64,000 nucleotides of DNA from RPQJ01 sp963706755 (GTDB lineage: Bacteria > Pseudomonadota > Gammaproteobacteria > Steroidobacterales > Steroidobacteraceae), in NCBI GenBank assembly GCA_963706755.1, contig CAVPNH010000016.1:1-64000 (forward strand), given 5' to 3'. A program made the translations under genes and the position numbers. The notes below the pieces were generated by a model. The model was not told the DNA's origin. It worked only from the letters and a program-made list of their open reading frames with translations, and searched no databases. Positions 18,216 to 26,599 of this stretch are shown here, one piece after another (position 1 is the stretch's first letter; every line of letters begins with the position of its first letter).

Positions 18216-18980
18216 ATGGCTGGCAATACGACGGACGGCCGATCGCACGCGGCGTGTGTCGCGCCGGGCTGGGCCCTCGCGCTCCGCCGCTTCAACGAAC
18301 TCATGATGTTCGACCTGCTCGGCGGCCCGCGGCCCTGGAAGCTCGCGTGGGTGATCAACCTGCAGAAGTGCGGCACCTTTCCGGTACTCGCGCTCATGAT
18401 GTGGCACTACGCGGGCACGACGCCGGCCGCGACCTCGCCCGCGGCCTGGACCTACCTCGCCTTGCACGGGTCCTACGGCCTCGTCTGGCTGCTGAAGGAC
18501 ATGGCGTTCCCGGATCCCAACTGGCAGCGCCGCGCCACGATTGCGAGCGGCCTCTACACGTTTGCGGGACTGGTCCTTTACTGGTCGTTCGGCTGGCTGA
18601 TCATCTCCGGCACCGTCGTCCCGGACTACCCGATGTCGCAGCCTGCCTGGTTCGCGCTCTGCACCAGCCTGTGCATCCTCGGCTGCTCACTCATGATCGC
18701 AGCGGATGCCCAGAAGTACTTCACGCTGCGCGTGCAGCGCGGGCTCATCACTGACGGCGTGCACCGTTACGTCCGTCACCCGAACTACCTCGGCGAGATG
18801 CTGGTGTACTGCAGCTTCGCGCTCATGGTCTGGCACTGGTGGCCGTGGGTCGTGCTCGGATGGATCTGGGTCACGCTCTTCGCGACCAACATGGTCATGA
18901 AGGAAGCGAGCCTCTCGCGCTACGTGGGCTGGACCGAGTACCGCCGGCGCAGCTGGTGGGTCGTGCCCTTCGTCCTGTAA
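18216..18980 (+). CDS. DUF1295 / isoprenylcysteine methyltransferase-like membrane protein
   Basis: 254 residues; ATG 18216 preceded by GGGGGAGAGG. It is a polytopic membrane protein with about six hydrophobic segments. The C-terminal half carries the steroid 5-alpha-reductase/ICMT-type signature: FTLRVQRGLITDGVHRYVRH then PNYLGEMLVYCSFALMVW, and SRYVGWTEYRRRSWWVVPF. Family members reduce or methylate lipid-like substrates, but this subgroup is uncharacterised. Its TAA stop overlaps the ATG of the YeiH-type transporter by one base, which implies cotranslation. Confidence 0.8.
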   Translation: MAGNTTDGRSHAACVAPGWALALRRFNELMMFDLLGGPRPWKLAWVINLQKCGTFPVLALMMWHYAGTTPAATSPAAWTYLALHGSYGLVWLLKDMAFPDPNWQRRATIASGLYTFAGLVLYWSFGWLIISGTVVPDYPMSQPAWFALCTSLCILGCSLMIAADAQKYFTLRVQRGLITDGVHRYVRHPNYLGEMLVYCSFALMVWHWWPWVVLGWIWVTLFATNMVMKEASLSRYVGWTEYRRRSWWVVPFVL

Positions 18981-20033
18981 TGAACAGGATTCCGGGCCTG
19001 CTGCTGGCACTTCTCCTGGCGATCGTCGGCAACTTCGTGGCCGACGCGTTCTCCCGTGCCATAGGCATGAGCCCGGGGGCCATCAGCGGCATCATGGTGG
19101 CGATCCTGATCGGGCTCGCGCTCGGCAATTTCCTCACGCTGCCGGGGTGGCTCAAGCCCGGCATCACTTTCGCGGTCAAGGGCGTGCTGCCCATCGGCAT
19201 CGTGCTCCTCGGACTGAAGCTCAGCATCGTCGAGGTCGGCGCGATCGGCCTCAAGGCGCTGCCGGTGATCCTGGTGACGATACCGGCCGCGATCCTGATC
19301 GTGACCTGGATGGCCCGGCGCCTGGGCCTGCCGGACCGGCTCGGTACGCTGATCGCGGTCGGGCACGAGCATCTGCGGCAACACGGCCATCGTCGCGGTG
19401 TCGCCCACCATCGGCGCCAGGGAGGAGGAGACGAGCTACGCCGTGGCCTGCATCACGGCGTTCGGGCTCCTTGCGATGCTCTGTTATCCGTTCGTCGCGC
19501 ACTGGCTCTTTGCGGGCAATTCGTTCAGTGCGGGACTGTTCCTGGGCTCGGCGGTGCACGACACCTCGCAGGTCGCGGCCGCGGGCATGGTGTACCAGGA
19601 CTATTACGTCGACCCGCAGGTGCTCAGCGTCGCCACGGTCACCAAGCTCGAGCGCAACCTCTCGATGCTGATCGTGATACCGCTCATGTCCATCCTCTAC
19701 CACCGTCGATCGGCACAGGGCACCGCGCCACCGCCGTGGTGGACCATGGTGCCGCTGTTCGTGATCGGCTTCGGCGCGATGGCGGTCCTGCGCACGATCG
19801 GCGACCTGGGCGAGCGTCCGCTCGGCGTGCTGTCGCAGGACCAGTGGCACCTCCTCCTGGACGCGGGCAAGCACGGCGCGACGTACTGCCTCGGGATCGC
19901 GATGGCCGGCGTGGGGCTCGGCACGCGCATCACCGAGCTCAGGAAGATCGGCTTCAAGCCGCTGGGCCTGGCCCTCGTATCCGCGCTGATCGTCGGGGTC
20001 ATCAGCGCGACGCTGGTCACCGCGCTCCGCTGA
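18980..20033 (+). pseudogene. YeiH/UPF0324-type putative sulfate exporter, one frameshift
   Basis: Restored length is about 350 residues with roughly ten membrane segments. The first frame runs from ATG 18980 (RIPGLLLALLLAIVGNFVAD) to LGTLIAVG; the second continues TSICGNTAIVAVSPTIGARE, then ETSYAVACITAFGL and FLGSAVHDTSQVAAAGMVYQ. These are characteristic blocks of the YeiH/PSE family, predicted secondary transporters whose substrate (sulfate, taurine-derived or other anion) is unproven. The break near 19365 is explained by GGG where GG would keep the frame, so a sequence error is the simplest reading. It starts within the stop codon of the DUF1295 gene. Confidence 0.82.
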
Positions 20034-20034
20034 G

Positions 20035-20733
20035 CTATTTGGCGGCCTCGGGCGCGCCTACCTTGATCAGCTCGACCTCGAAGATCAGCACCTGGCCGGC
20101 GAGTTCGCCCTGGTCGCCGTAGGCGAGCGAGGCCGGGAGGACCAGCTGCGACTTGCCGCCTTCCTGCATGAGCTGCACGCCTTCGGTCCAGCCGGCGATC
20201 ACGCCGCTCAGCGGGAACGTCGCGGGCCGCCCGCGCGAGTAGGAACTGTCGAACTCGGCGCCGTCCACGAGGGTGCCGCGGTAGTTCACGGTCACGGTGT
20301 CGCTGGCCGCGGGCTTCTTGCCGGTGCCAGGCGTGATCACCTTGTACTGCAGGCCGCTCGCCGTCGTCGTCACGCCCGGCTTCTTCGCGTTCTCGGCGAG
20401 GAATGCCGCGCCGGCAGCGGCGGCGGACTTGAGGTGTTCCACCTGCCGCGCCGCGCGCTGGGCCTCGGCGTCCTTCTGCAGTTTCTGCATGAGCGTGGTG
20501 ATTTCCTCGGCGCTCAGCTGTGCCTTGGTGCCAGCAGCACCGTCCTGCAGTCCCTTCACGATCGCATCCGGGCGGATCTCGACACCCCGCACGTCGCGGC
20601 CGATCTGGTAGCCCAGCGCATAGCTGGTTTTCGAGACCTCGTCGGTGAGTGGTGCCGGGTCCGCGGCCGACGCGAGGGTGGCCAGCAGGGCCAGGGACAG
20701 GGCGATCGAACCGCGGGTAAGCGTGCGAGGCAT
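20035..20733 (-). CDS. FKBP-type peptidyl-prolyl isomerase, FkpA/Mip-like
   Basis: 232 residues from ATG 20733. A signal peptide (ALSLALLATLASAADPAPL) directs it to the periplasm. The N-terminal dimerisation domain KTSYALGYQIGRDVRGVEIR precedes a long helix and a C-terminal FKBP domain: ASGLQYKVITPGTGKKPAAS, TVNYRGTLVDGAEFDSSYSR, then IAGWTEGVQLMQEGGKSQLV, with LPASLAYGDQG. It should isomerise prolyl bonds and chaperone exported proteins. The gene converges on the YeiH-type gene (one base between stops) and diverges from the carboxyltransferase gene across a REP element. Confidence 0.9.
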   Translation of the reverse strand: MPRTLTRGSIALSLALLATLASAADPAPLTDEVSKTSYALGYQIGRDVRGVEIRPDAIVKGLQDGAAGTKAQLSAEEITTLMQKLQKDAEAQRAARQVEHLKSAAAAGAAFLAENAKKPGVTTTASGLQYKVITPGTGKKPAASDTVTVNYRGTLVDGAEFDSSYSRGRPATFPLSGVIAGWTEGVQLMQEGGKSQLVLPASLAYGDQGELAGQVLIFEVELIKVGAPEAAK

Positions 20734-20806
20734 CGGGGGGGGCTCCGGGAGGTGCGACAAGGCCGCGCATGTTACGCGCGGCGCCGGATTCGCGCACCTG
20801 GCCGCG

Positions 20807-20865
20807 GAAAATAGGGGGACATTCCCCTATTTTCAGACGACAGGGGAATGTCCCCTATTTTCCGG
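20807..20865. repeat. REP-like palindrome pair, GGGGACATTCCCC family (locus 1)
   Basis: Two inverted units, 20807-20834 (AAATAGGGGGACATTCCCC core) and 20841-20865 (GGGGAATGTCCCC core), are separated by a short AGACGA loop. It lies between the divergent fkpA-like and carboxyltransferase genes, unlike the other copies, which sit at gene ends. Confidence 0.85.
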
Positions 20866-20955
20866 GGGGCAAGGCCTCCAGCTTGCCAAGCCGCCACCAT
20901 CTGGGTCACCTTGCCGGTCCCCGGCCGCGAGCGACCGCCGGACCGGAGCACCTGA

Positions 20956-22512
20956 ATGAGCGACAAGGGCTGGCACCGCGAAATCGAGGAAATCCGCCGC
21001 CGGCAGGCGCTGGCGGCGGAAATGGGCGGCGCCGACCGCGTGGCGCGGCAGCGCTCCCGCGGCAAGCTGACCGTGCGTGAACGCATCGCGGCGCTGCTGG
21101 ACCCTGGTTCGTTTCGCGAATGGGGCAGCCTCGCGGGCGAGGGCCGTTACGGTGCGAACGGATCGCTCGAGTCGTTTCGAGCTTCGAGCTGCCTCGCCGG
21201 GCGAGGAACCATCGACGGCCGGACCGTGGTCGTGAGCGCCGATGATTTCACCGTCCGAGGGGGTTCGTCGGAGAGCTACCACCACGAGAAGAACGTCCAG
21301 GCCGAGTTGATGGCCGCGGAATACGGGCTTCCGCTCTTCAGGCTGCTGGACGGCACGGGTGGCGGCGGATCGGTCGCCGAGGTCGAGCGGCTCGGCGCCA
21401 CGTACGTGCCCTTCGTTCCGGGCTTCGACCAGGTGGTCGAGAATCTCGGTCGCGTCCCGGTCGTGTCGCTCGGCCTCGGTCCCGTCGCGGGACTCGGCGC
21501 CGCGCGGCTGGTCGCGAGCCATTACTCGCTCATGGTCCGCGGGCTCGCCCAGATGTTCACGGCGGGCCCGCCGGTGGTCGAGGCGGCCGGAGAGAAGGTC
21601 ACGGCCGAGCAGCTCGGGGGCGCCGACCTGCACGCCTCGACCGGCAGCGTGGACGACGTCGTGGACAGCGAGGCCGATGCGTTTGCGCGCGCCCGCCGAT
21701 TCCTTTCGTACCTGCCGGGCCGTGCAGGCGTGCAATCCGCGCGCCTCGAGTGCGGCGATCCCGCCGATCGGTCGGAGGCGTGGCTCGACGAGGCGATTCC
21801 GCGCGACCGGCGCTGGCCCTACGAAATCCGGCCGATCCTGGAAGCCGTGCTCGATCGCGGCAGCGTATTCGAGGTCGGCCGCGCGTGGGGGCGGTCGGCC
21901 GTGACGGCGCTGGCACGGCTGCGTGGCGTCGCGGTCGCGGTGATCGCAAGCGATCCCGGCCAGATGGGCGGCACGTGGACCGCGGCCGCCTCGCGCAAGA
22001 TCGCGCGCCACGTCGAGCTCGCCGAGACCTTCGGCCTGCCCGTGGTGCACTTCGTGGACGTCGGCGGCTTCACGATCGGCTCGCAGGCGGAGAAGGCAGG
22101 CACGATCCGCGACGGCACGCGCGCCATCGCGACCATCTACCAGTCCACCGTGCCCTGGTGCTCGGTCATTCTGCGGCGGGCTTTCGGCGTCGCGGGCGCC
22201 GGGATGATGAATCACACGCGCTTCCGTTACCGCATCGCCTGGCCGAGCGGCGACTGGGGGTCGCTGCCCGCGGAAGGCGGAATCGAGGCGGCGTACAAGG
22301 CGCAGATCGAGGCAGCGGCGGATCCCGAAGCGACGCGCCGCGAGATCGCCGCGCGACTCGAGCGGCTGCGCTCGCCGTTCCGTTCCGCGGAACGCTTCTT
22401 CGTCGAGGAGATCGTCGCGCCTTCGGAAACGCGTCGCTGGCTCTGCGAATTCGCGGAACTCGTCGCATCGGCGCCGCAGTCGGAAAGCCGGGGCTTCGTT
22501 TACCGGCCATGA
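20956..22512 (+). CDS. Acyl-CoA carboxylase carboxyltransferase (beta) subunit
   Basis: 518 residues. The two crotonase-like halves are recognisable: RQRSRGKLTVRERIAALLDP and DDFTVRGGSSESYHHEKN in the N-half, YEIRPILEAVLDRGSVFEVG and VHFVDVGGFTIGSQAEKAGT in the C-half. Such subunits move CO2 from carboxybiotin to an acyl-CoA such as propionyl-, methylcrotonyl- or geranyl-CoA. No biotin carboxylase or biotin carrier gene is present in the window, so its partner must be elsewhere. Its TGA overlaps the ATG of the CDP-alcohol phosphatidyltransferase (ATGA), implying translational coupling. The acyl specificity cannot be read. Confidence 0.87.
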   Translation: MSDKGWHREIEEIRRRQALAAEMGGADRVARQRSRGKLTVRERIAALLDPGSFREWGSLAGEGRYGANGSLESFRASSCLAGRGTIDGRTVVVSADDFTVRGGSSESYHHEKNVQAELMAAEYGLPLFRLLDGTGGGGSVAEVERLGATYVPFVPGFDQVVENLGRVPVVSLGLGPVAGLGAARLVASHYSLMVRGLAQMFTAGPPVVEAAGEKVTAEQLGGADLHASTGSVDDVVDSEADAFARARRFLSYLPGRAGVQSARLECGDPADRSEAWLDEAIPRDRRWPYEIRPILEAVLDRGSVFEVGRAWGRSAVTALARLRGVAVAVIASDPGQMGGTWTAAASRKIARHVELAETFGLPVVHFVDVGGFTIGSQAEKAGTIRDGTRAIATIYQSTVPWCSVILRRAFGVAGAGMMNHTRFRYRIAWPSGDWGSLPAEGGIEAAYKAQIEAAADPEATRREIAARLERLRSPFRSAERFFVEEIVAPSETRRWLCEFAELVASAPQSESRGFVYRP

Positions 22513-23117
22513 ACGTACGCGCTGACCTGCCGTTCGGAGCTCGGCGCCTGCCCAACGTCCTGAGTGGCCTCCGGCTGCTCGCGGTTCCGGTGCTGGCGGT
22601 GCTGGCCGCGCGCCACCAGGAGAACGCGTTTGCCTGGCTCCTGATCGCAGCGCTCCTGACCGACGTTGCGGATGGCTGGATCGCGCGCACCTGGTCGCTC
22701 GAGAGCCGGATCGGTGCGCTGCTCGACTCGATTGCGGATTCGGCGCTGATGTTCGTCGCGGTCTACGGCATCTGGGCCTTTCATCGCGACGTGATGACGG
22801 ACAACACGATCGCCTGCTCACTTGCCGTCGGCCTCTGGGCGCTCGAGAACCTGCTCGCCTTGGCCCGCTACGGCCGCCTGTCCAGTTTTCACACGTATCT
22901 CTCGAAGGTCGCGGCCAACGCGCTGGGCTTTTTCATCGGCGTCCTGTTCGTCTTCGGGTTCGAGCCGTGGCTGTTCTACCTGGCGATGGGCACGACCATC
23001 GTGGCCAGCGTGGAAGAGCTCGCGCTCCTCGCCGTGCTCGGCGACTGGCGTGCGGACGTGCGGGGCCTGTGGTGGGTGTTGCGGGAACGGCGGGCGGCCC
23101 GAACGACCAGGGCATGA
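22509..23117 (+). CDS. CDP-alcohol phosphatidyltransferase family protein
   Basis: 202 residues with about five membrane helices. The family signature DG(x)2AR(x)nG(x)3D(x)3D is intact: DVADGWIARTWSLESRIGAL followed by LDSIAD. It should transfer a phosphatidyl group from CDP-diacylglycerol to an alcohol head group in the inner membrane. Length is typical. The ATG overlaps the stop of the carboxyltransferase gene by 4 bp. The head group acceptor is not evident; it is not clearly PgsA or PssA. Confidence 0.85.
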   Translation: MNVRADLPFGARRLPNVLSGLRLLAVPVLAVLAARHQENAFAWLLIAALLTDVADGWIARTWSLESRIGALLDSIADSALMFVAVYGIWAFHRDVMTDNTIACSLAVGLWALENLLALARYGRLSSFHTYLSKVAANALGFFIGVLFVFGFEPWLFYLAMGTTIVASVEELALLAVLGDWRADVRGLWWVLRERRAARTTRA

Positions 23118-23166
23118 GAAGTCAGCGCTTCGGAAATCATTGCATCGGGAATCAGGGGTGTATCGA

Positions 23167-25137
23167 ATGAACGTGAGGCTTGTGGCAATGCTGGCAGCGG
23201 TTGCGCTGGTCGTCGCCTGCGGCGACGGGAAGCGCGCTCCGGTCGTGCAGGGCGGCGCGGCCTCGTCCTTCACGCAGGCAGCCAATCGCGCGGTCGCAGC
23301 TTCGCTGCCCCTCGCCGACCAGCAGGACTTCGAGGACGCGAGGCGCGGATTCGTCGGGACCGATGACCCGCTCGTCATTGCGGGTCCGGGCGGCCGCCCG
23401 GCCTGGGACCTCGCAAGCTACGCGTTCATCGAGGGCGATGCGCCCGCAAGCGTGAATCCCAGCCTGTGGCGCCAGGCGAAGCTGAACGGCATCCACGGCC
23501 TGTTCGAGGTCGTGCCCGGTATCCACCAGGTTCGCGGCTACGACATTTCGAACATGACGCTGATCGAGGGGCAAACTGGTTGGATCGTCGTGGACCCGCT
23601 GTCGACTCGCGAGACGTCGGCCGCCGCGCTGGCGCTCGCGCGCAGGTACCTGGGCAACCGGCCGGTGTCGGCCATCGTCTTCACCCACAGTCACGTGGAT
23701 CACTTCGGGGGAGTGGAGGGCGTCCTGCCCGCCGATCCGGCCACCGCCTCGAAGATTCCCATCGTCGCGCCGCGCGGCTTCATGGAGGAGGCGACCAGCG
23801 AGAACGTGCTGGCCGGGATCGCGATGGGACGTCGCGCGACCTACATGTACGGCACGGCGCTTGCGCACTCGCCCGATGGTCACGTCGATACGGGCCTCGG
23901 CAAGAAAGGAGCGACGTGGGGCACGATCAGCATCCGGGAGCCGACGCTGCTCGTGGACCGGACGCCGCAGGACATGACCATCGACGGCGTGAAGTTCGTG
24001 TTCCAGTACACGCCCGCCTCGGAGGCGCCGGCGGAGCTCACGTTCTACCTGCCGGAGCTCAAGGCCTGGTGCGGCGCCGAGATCGTCTCGCACACGCTGC
24101 ACAATCTCTACACGCTCCGCGGCGCCAAGGTACGCGACGCCGTGAAGTGGAGCGGGTACATCGACGAGGCGACGCGGCTCTTCGGCGACATGGAGGTGGA
24201 GTTCGCGAGCCACCACTGGCCGATGTGGGGCAACGCGCGGGTCATCGACTACCTGAAGGCGCAGCGCGACACGTACCGGTACATCCACGACCAGACGCTA
24301 AGGCTCGCGAACGAGGGCTACACGCCGCGCGAGATCGCCGAGCAGATCGAGCTGCCGGCGTCGCTCCGCGACCGGTTCGCGAACCGCGGCTACTACGGCA
24401 CGGTCCGTCACGATACGAAGGCGGTGTACCAGATGTACTTCGGCTGGTACGACGGGAATCCCGCCAACCTCGATCCGCTGCCGCCGGTCGAGGCCGGCAA
24501 GCGGTACGTCGCGGCGATGGGTGGCGCAGCGCAGGTGCTCAAGACGGGCAAGGCGGCCATCGACGCCGGCGACTATCGCTGGGCCGCGATGCTGCTGAAT
24601 AACCTGGTGTTCGCCGAGCCCGGGAACGAGGAAGCGAAGGCGCTGCTCGCCTCGGCCTACGACCAGCTCGGCTACCGGGCGGAATCCGGCCCATGGCGCG
24701 ACGAGTACCTCACGGGGGCGTACGAGCTGCGCAATGGCGGGCAGGGGATGGCGGTGGATCCGAAGTTCACGGCCGATCTGCTCCGGCAGGCGCCGGCGGG
24801 CCGGTTCCTCGATTCCATGGCCGTGCGGCTCGACGGCCCGGCCGCGGAGGGCAAGCGCCTGACCTTCAATTTCGTCTTCGACGACGTCCACGAGACGCAC
24901 GTGATCGAGCTCGAGAACTCCGTGCTGCACCACCGGCAGGCCGACCCGGTGCAGGGCGCGAATGCCACCGTGCACCTCACCCGCGACATCCTGGTCCGAC
25001 TCGGCACCGGCGAAGCCGGGCTCAAGGACCTCGTTATGTCGGATGAGTTCAGGGTCGAGGGCAGCCGCCTGGACCTGATTTCCTTCCTGTCGCTGGTCAA
25101 GACGCCGGACGGGCAGTTTCCCATCGTGACCCCCTGA
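23167..25137 (+). CDS. Alkylsulfatase of the SdsA/MBL-fold family, lipoprotein
   Basis: 656 residues. The N-terminus MNVRLVAMLAAVALVVACGD has a lipobox (VVAC), so it is predicted to be lipid-anchored. The metallo-beta-lactamase core has THSHVDHFGGVEG at about 173-185 as the dinuclear zinc motif, MTLIEGQTGWIVVDPL before it, then WCGAEIVSHTLHNLYTLRGA and FASHHWPMWG, hallmarks of SdsA-type sulfatases. The C-terminal part contains the dimerisation region and an SCP2-like lipid-binding domain ending TPDGQFPIVTP. It hydrolyses primary or secondary alkyl sulfates to an alcohol plus sulfate. It follows the phosphatidyltransferase by 49 bp. Confidence 0.9.
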   Translation: MNVRLVAMLAAVALVVACGDGKRAPVVQGGAASSFTQAANRAVAASLPLADQQDFEDARRGFVGTDDPLVIAGPGGRPAWDLASYAFIEGDAPASVNPSLWRQAKLNGIHGLFEVVPGIHQVRGYDISNMTLIEGQTGWIVVDPLSTRETSAAALALARRYLGNRPVSAIVFTHSHVDHFGGVEGVLPADPATASKIPIVAPRGFMEEATSENVLAGIAMGRRATYMYGTALAHSPDGHVDTGLGKKGATWGTISIREPTLLVDRTPQDMTIDGVKFVFQYTPASEAPAELTFYLPELKAWCGAEIVSHTLHNLYTLRGAKVRDAVKWSGYIDEATRLFGDMEVEFASHHWPMWGNARVIDYLKAQRDTYRYIHDQTLRLANEGYTPREIAEQIELPASLRDRFANRGYYGTVRHDTKAVYQMYFGWYDGNPANLDPLPPVEAGKRYVAAMGGAAQVLKTGKAAIDAGDYRWAAMLLNNLVFAEPGNEEAKALLASAYDQLGYRAESGPWRDEYLTGAYELRNGGQGMAVDPKFTADLLRQAPAGRFLDSMAVRLDGPAAEGKRLTFNFVFDDVHETHVIELENSVLHHRQADPVQGANATVHLTRDILVRLGTGEAGLKDLVMSDEFRVEGSRLDLISFLSLVKTPDGQFPIVTP

Positions 25138-25232
25138 ACCCGTCAGGGCTGCGGAATTCCCCGAGACGTCGCGGGTCCAAGCGGGCGTAGGCTCAACAGT
25201 CCAGGCAGAGTGAACCAGGCGAGGATCCGGTG

Positions 25233-26435
25233 ATGGACGACACGGAACGCGGCCGACCCGCAGGCGGGGTGACGGAGACGAGGAAGGCCACGACGAAGAA
25301 GGCCGCAATGAAGAGGGCCCGGGCCAGGGTGCCCAGGGGCGCCCGGCGCGTGGCGCAGGGCGATGTGGCGCCGCGATTGAGCGCCGCAGGCATCGCGGAG
25401 CACTCGATCGCGGAAGCCGTCGCCGCGGCGACCGAGTCCAAGGTGCACGCGGTGCGCGACATCCTGTCGCGCGCAGCGCAGGACGGGCCCGGCATGGCCG
25501 AGGCCTTCGAGGCGATCCTGGCCGGGGCATCGCCCGACGACGTGCTCGCCATGCGCAGCCTGCTCGCCAGGCACGAAGAGGAGGCGCTGCATCACTACCG
25601 GCAGAAGGTCGACGGCGAGCTCGCCGACGACTGGCGCGAGGGGGGCTATCCGTACAAGAACCTGATGTCGCGTCGCAATTACGAGCGCGGGAAGTACGGC
25701 CTGCAGGTGGAACTCCTCAAGCTCCAGGCCTGGGTGAAGGAGACCGGCCAGCGCGTGGTGATCCTGTTCGAGGGGCGCGACGCTGCCGGCAAGGGCGGTG
25801 CGATCAAGCGCTTCATGGAGCACTTGAATCCGCGCGGCGCGCGGGTCGTGGCACTCGACAAGCCGAGCGACGCGGAGCGGGGCCAGTGGTATTTCCAGCG
25901 CTACGTGGAGCACCTGCCGACGCGCGGCGAAATCGTGATGTTCGACCGGTCCTGGTACAACCGGGCGGGCGTCGAGCGGGTCATGGGCTTCTGCACGGAC
26001 GAGGAATACCTCGAGTTCATGCGGCAGGCGCCCGAGTTCGAGCGCAACCTCGTCCGCAGCGGGCTGCACCTCATCAAGTTCTGGTTCTCCGTCACGCGCA
26101 GGGAGCAGCGGCGGCGATTCAAGGAGCGGAAGTCCCACCCCCTCAAGCAATGGAAGCTGAGTCCGGTGGACCTCGCCTCGCTCGACAAGTGGGACGAGTA
26201 CACGCGCGCCAAGGAGTCGATGTTCTTCTACACCGACACCGCGGACTCGCCCTGGACCGTGATCAAGTCGGACTGCAAGAAGCGGGCGCGCCTGAACGCC
26301 ATGCGCTACGTGCTGCACAAGCTCCCGTACGCCAACAAGGACCTCTCGCAGATCGCCTCGCTCGACCCGCTGCTGGTCGGGCGAGCGAACGTCGTGTACG
26401 AGCGGGGCGAGAAGCAGATCTCGCCGATCCTCTGA
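25233..26435 (+). CDS. ppk2: Polyphosphate kinase 2 (PPK2)
   Basis: 400 residues from ATG 25233 (a GTG directly before it could also be used). Residues 15-45 are Lys/Arg-rich. The PPK2 domain shows Walker A VILFEGRDAAGKGGAIKRF, the lid region KPSDAERGQWYFQRYVEHLP, Walker B-like EIVMFDRSWYNRAGVERVMG, and HPLKQWKLSPVDLASLDKWD. It phosphorylates nucleotides with polyphosphate or makes polyphosphate; the one-domain form of this length usually prefers nucleoside diphosphates, but direction is not readable. A REP-like palindrome begins at its stop codon. Confidence 0.9.
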   Translation: MDDTERGRPAGGVTETRKATTKKAAMKRARARVPRGARRVAQGDVAPRLSAAGIAEHSIAEAVAAATESKVHAVRDILSRAAQDGPGMAEAFEAILAGASPDDVLAMRSLLARHEEEALHHYRQKVDGELADDWREGGYPYKNLMSRRNYERGKYGLQVELLKLQAWVKETGQRVVILFEGRDAAGKGGAIKRFMEHLNPRGARVVALDKPSDAERGQWYFQRYVEHLPTRGEIVMFDRSWYNRAGVERVMGFCTDEEYLEFMRQAPEFERNLVRSGLHLIKFWFSVTRREQRRRFKERKSHPLKQWKLSPVDLASLDKWDEYTRAKESMFFYTDTADSPWTVIKSDCKKRARLNAMRYVLHKLPYANKDLSQIASLDPLLVGRANVVYERGEKQISPIL

Positions 26436-26535
26436 AAAGGGGACATTCTCCTTTTTCTTCCCTAATCTGGTGTTCTTCCGGGCTTTTCCATGATCGGCGC
26501 GGGTCGTCGAAAAAGGAGAATGTCCCCATTTTTTC
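26435..26535. repeat. REP-like inverted pair, GGGGACATTCTCC variant (locus 2)
   Basis: Unit one (26435-26460, AAAAGGGGACATTCTCC core) and inverted unit two (26509-26535, GGAGAATGTCCCC core) flank a 48-bp loop. The first base of the repeat is the last base of the ppk2 stop codon. The stem with its T-run could also terminate transcription after ppk2. Confidence 0.82.
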
Positions 26536-26599
26536 GGATTGCCCTGATTGCCGCTCCCGGGTCCCTAGGGATTAATGCCTACCCAACCAGGATGAGTAC

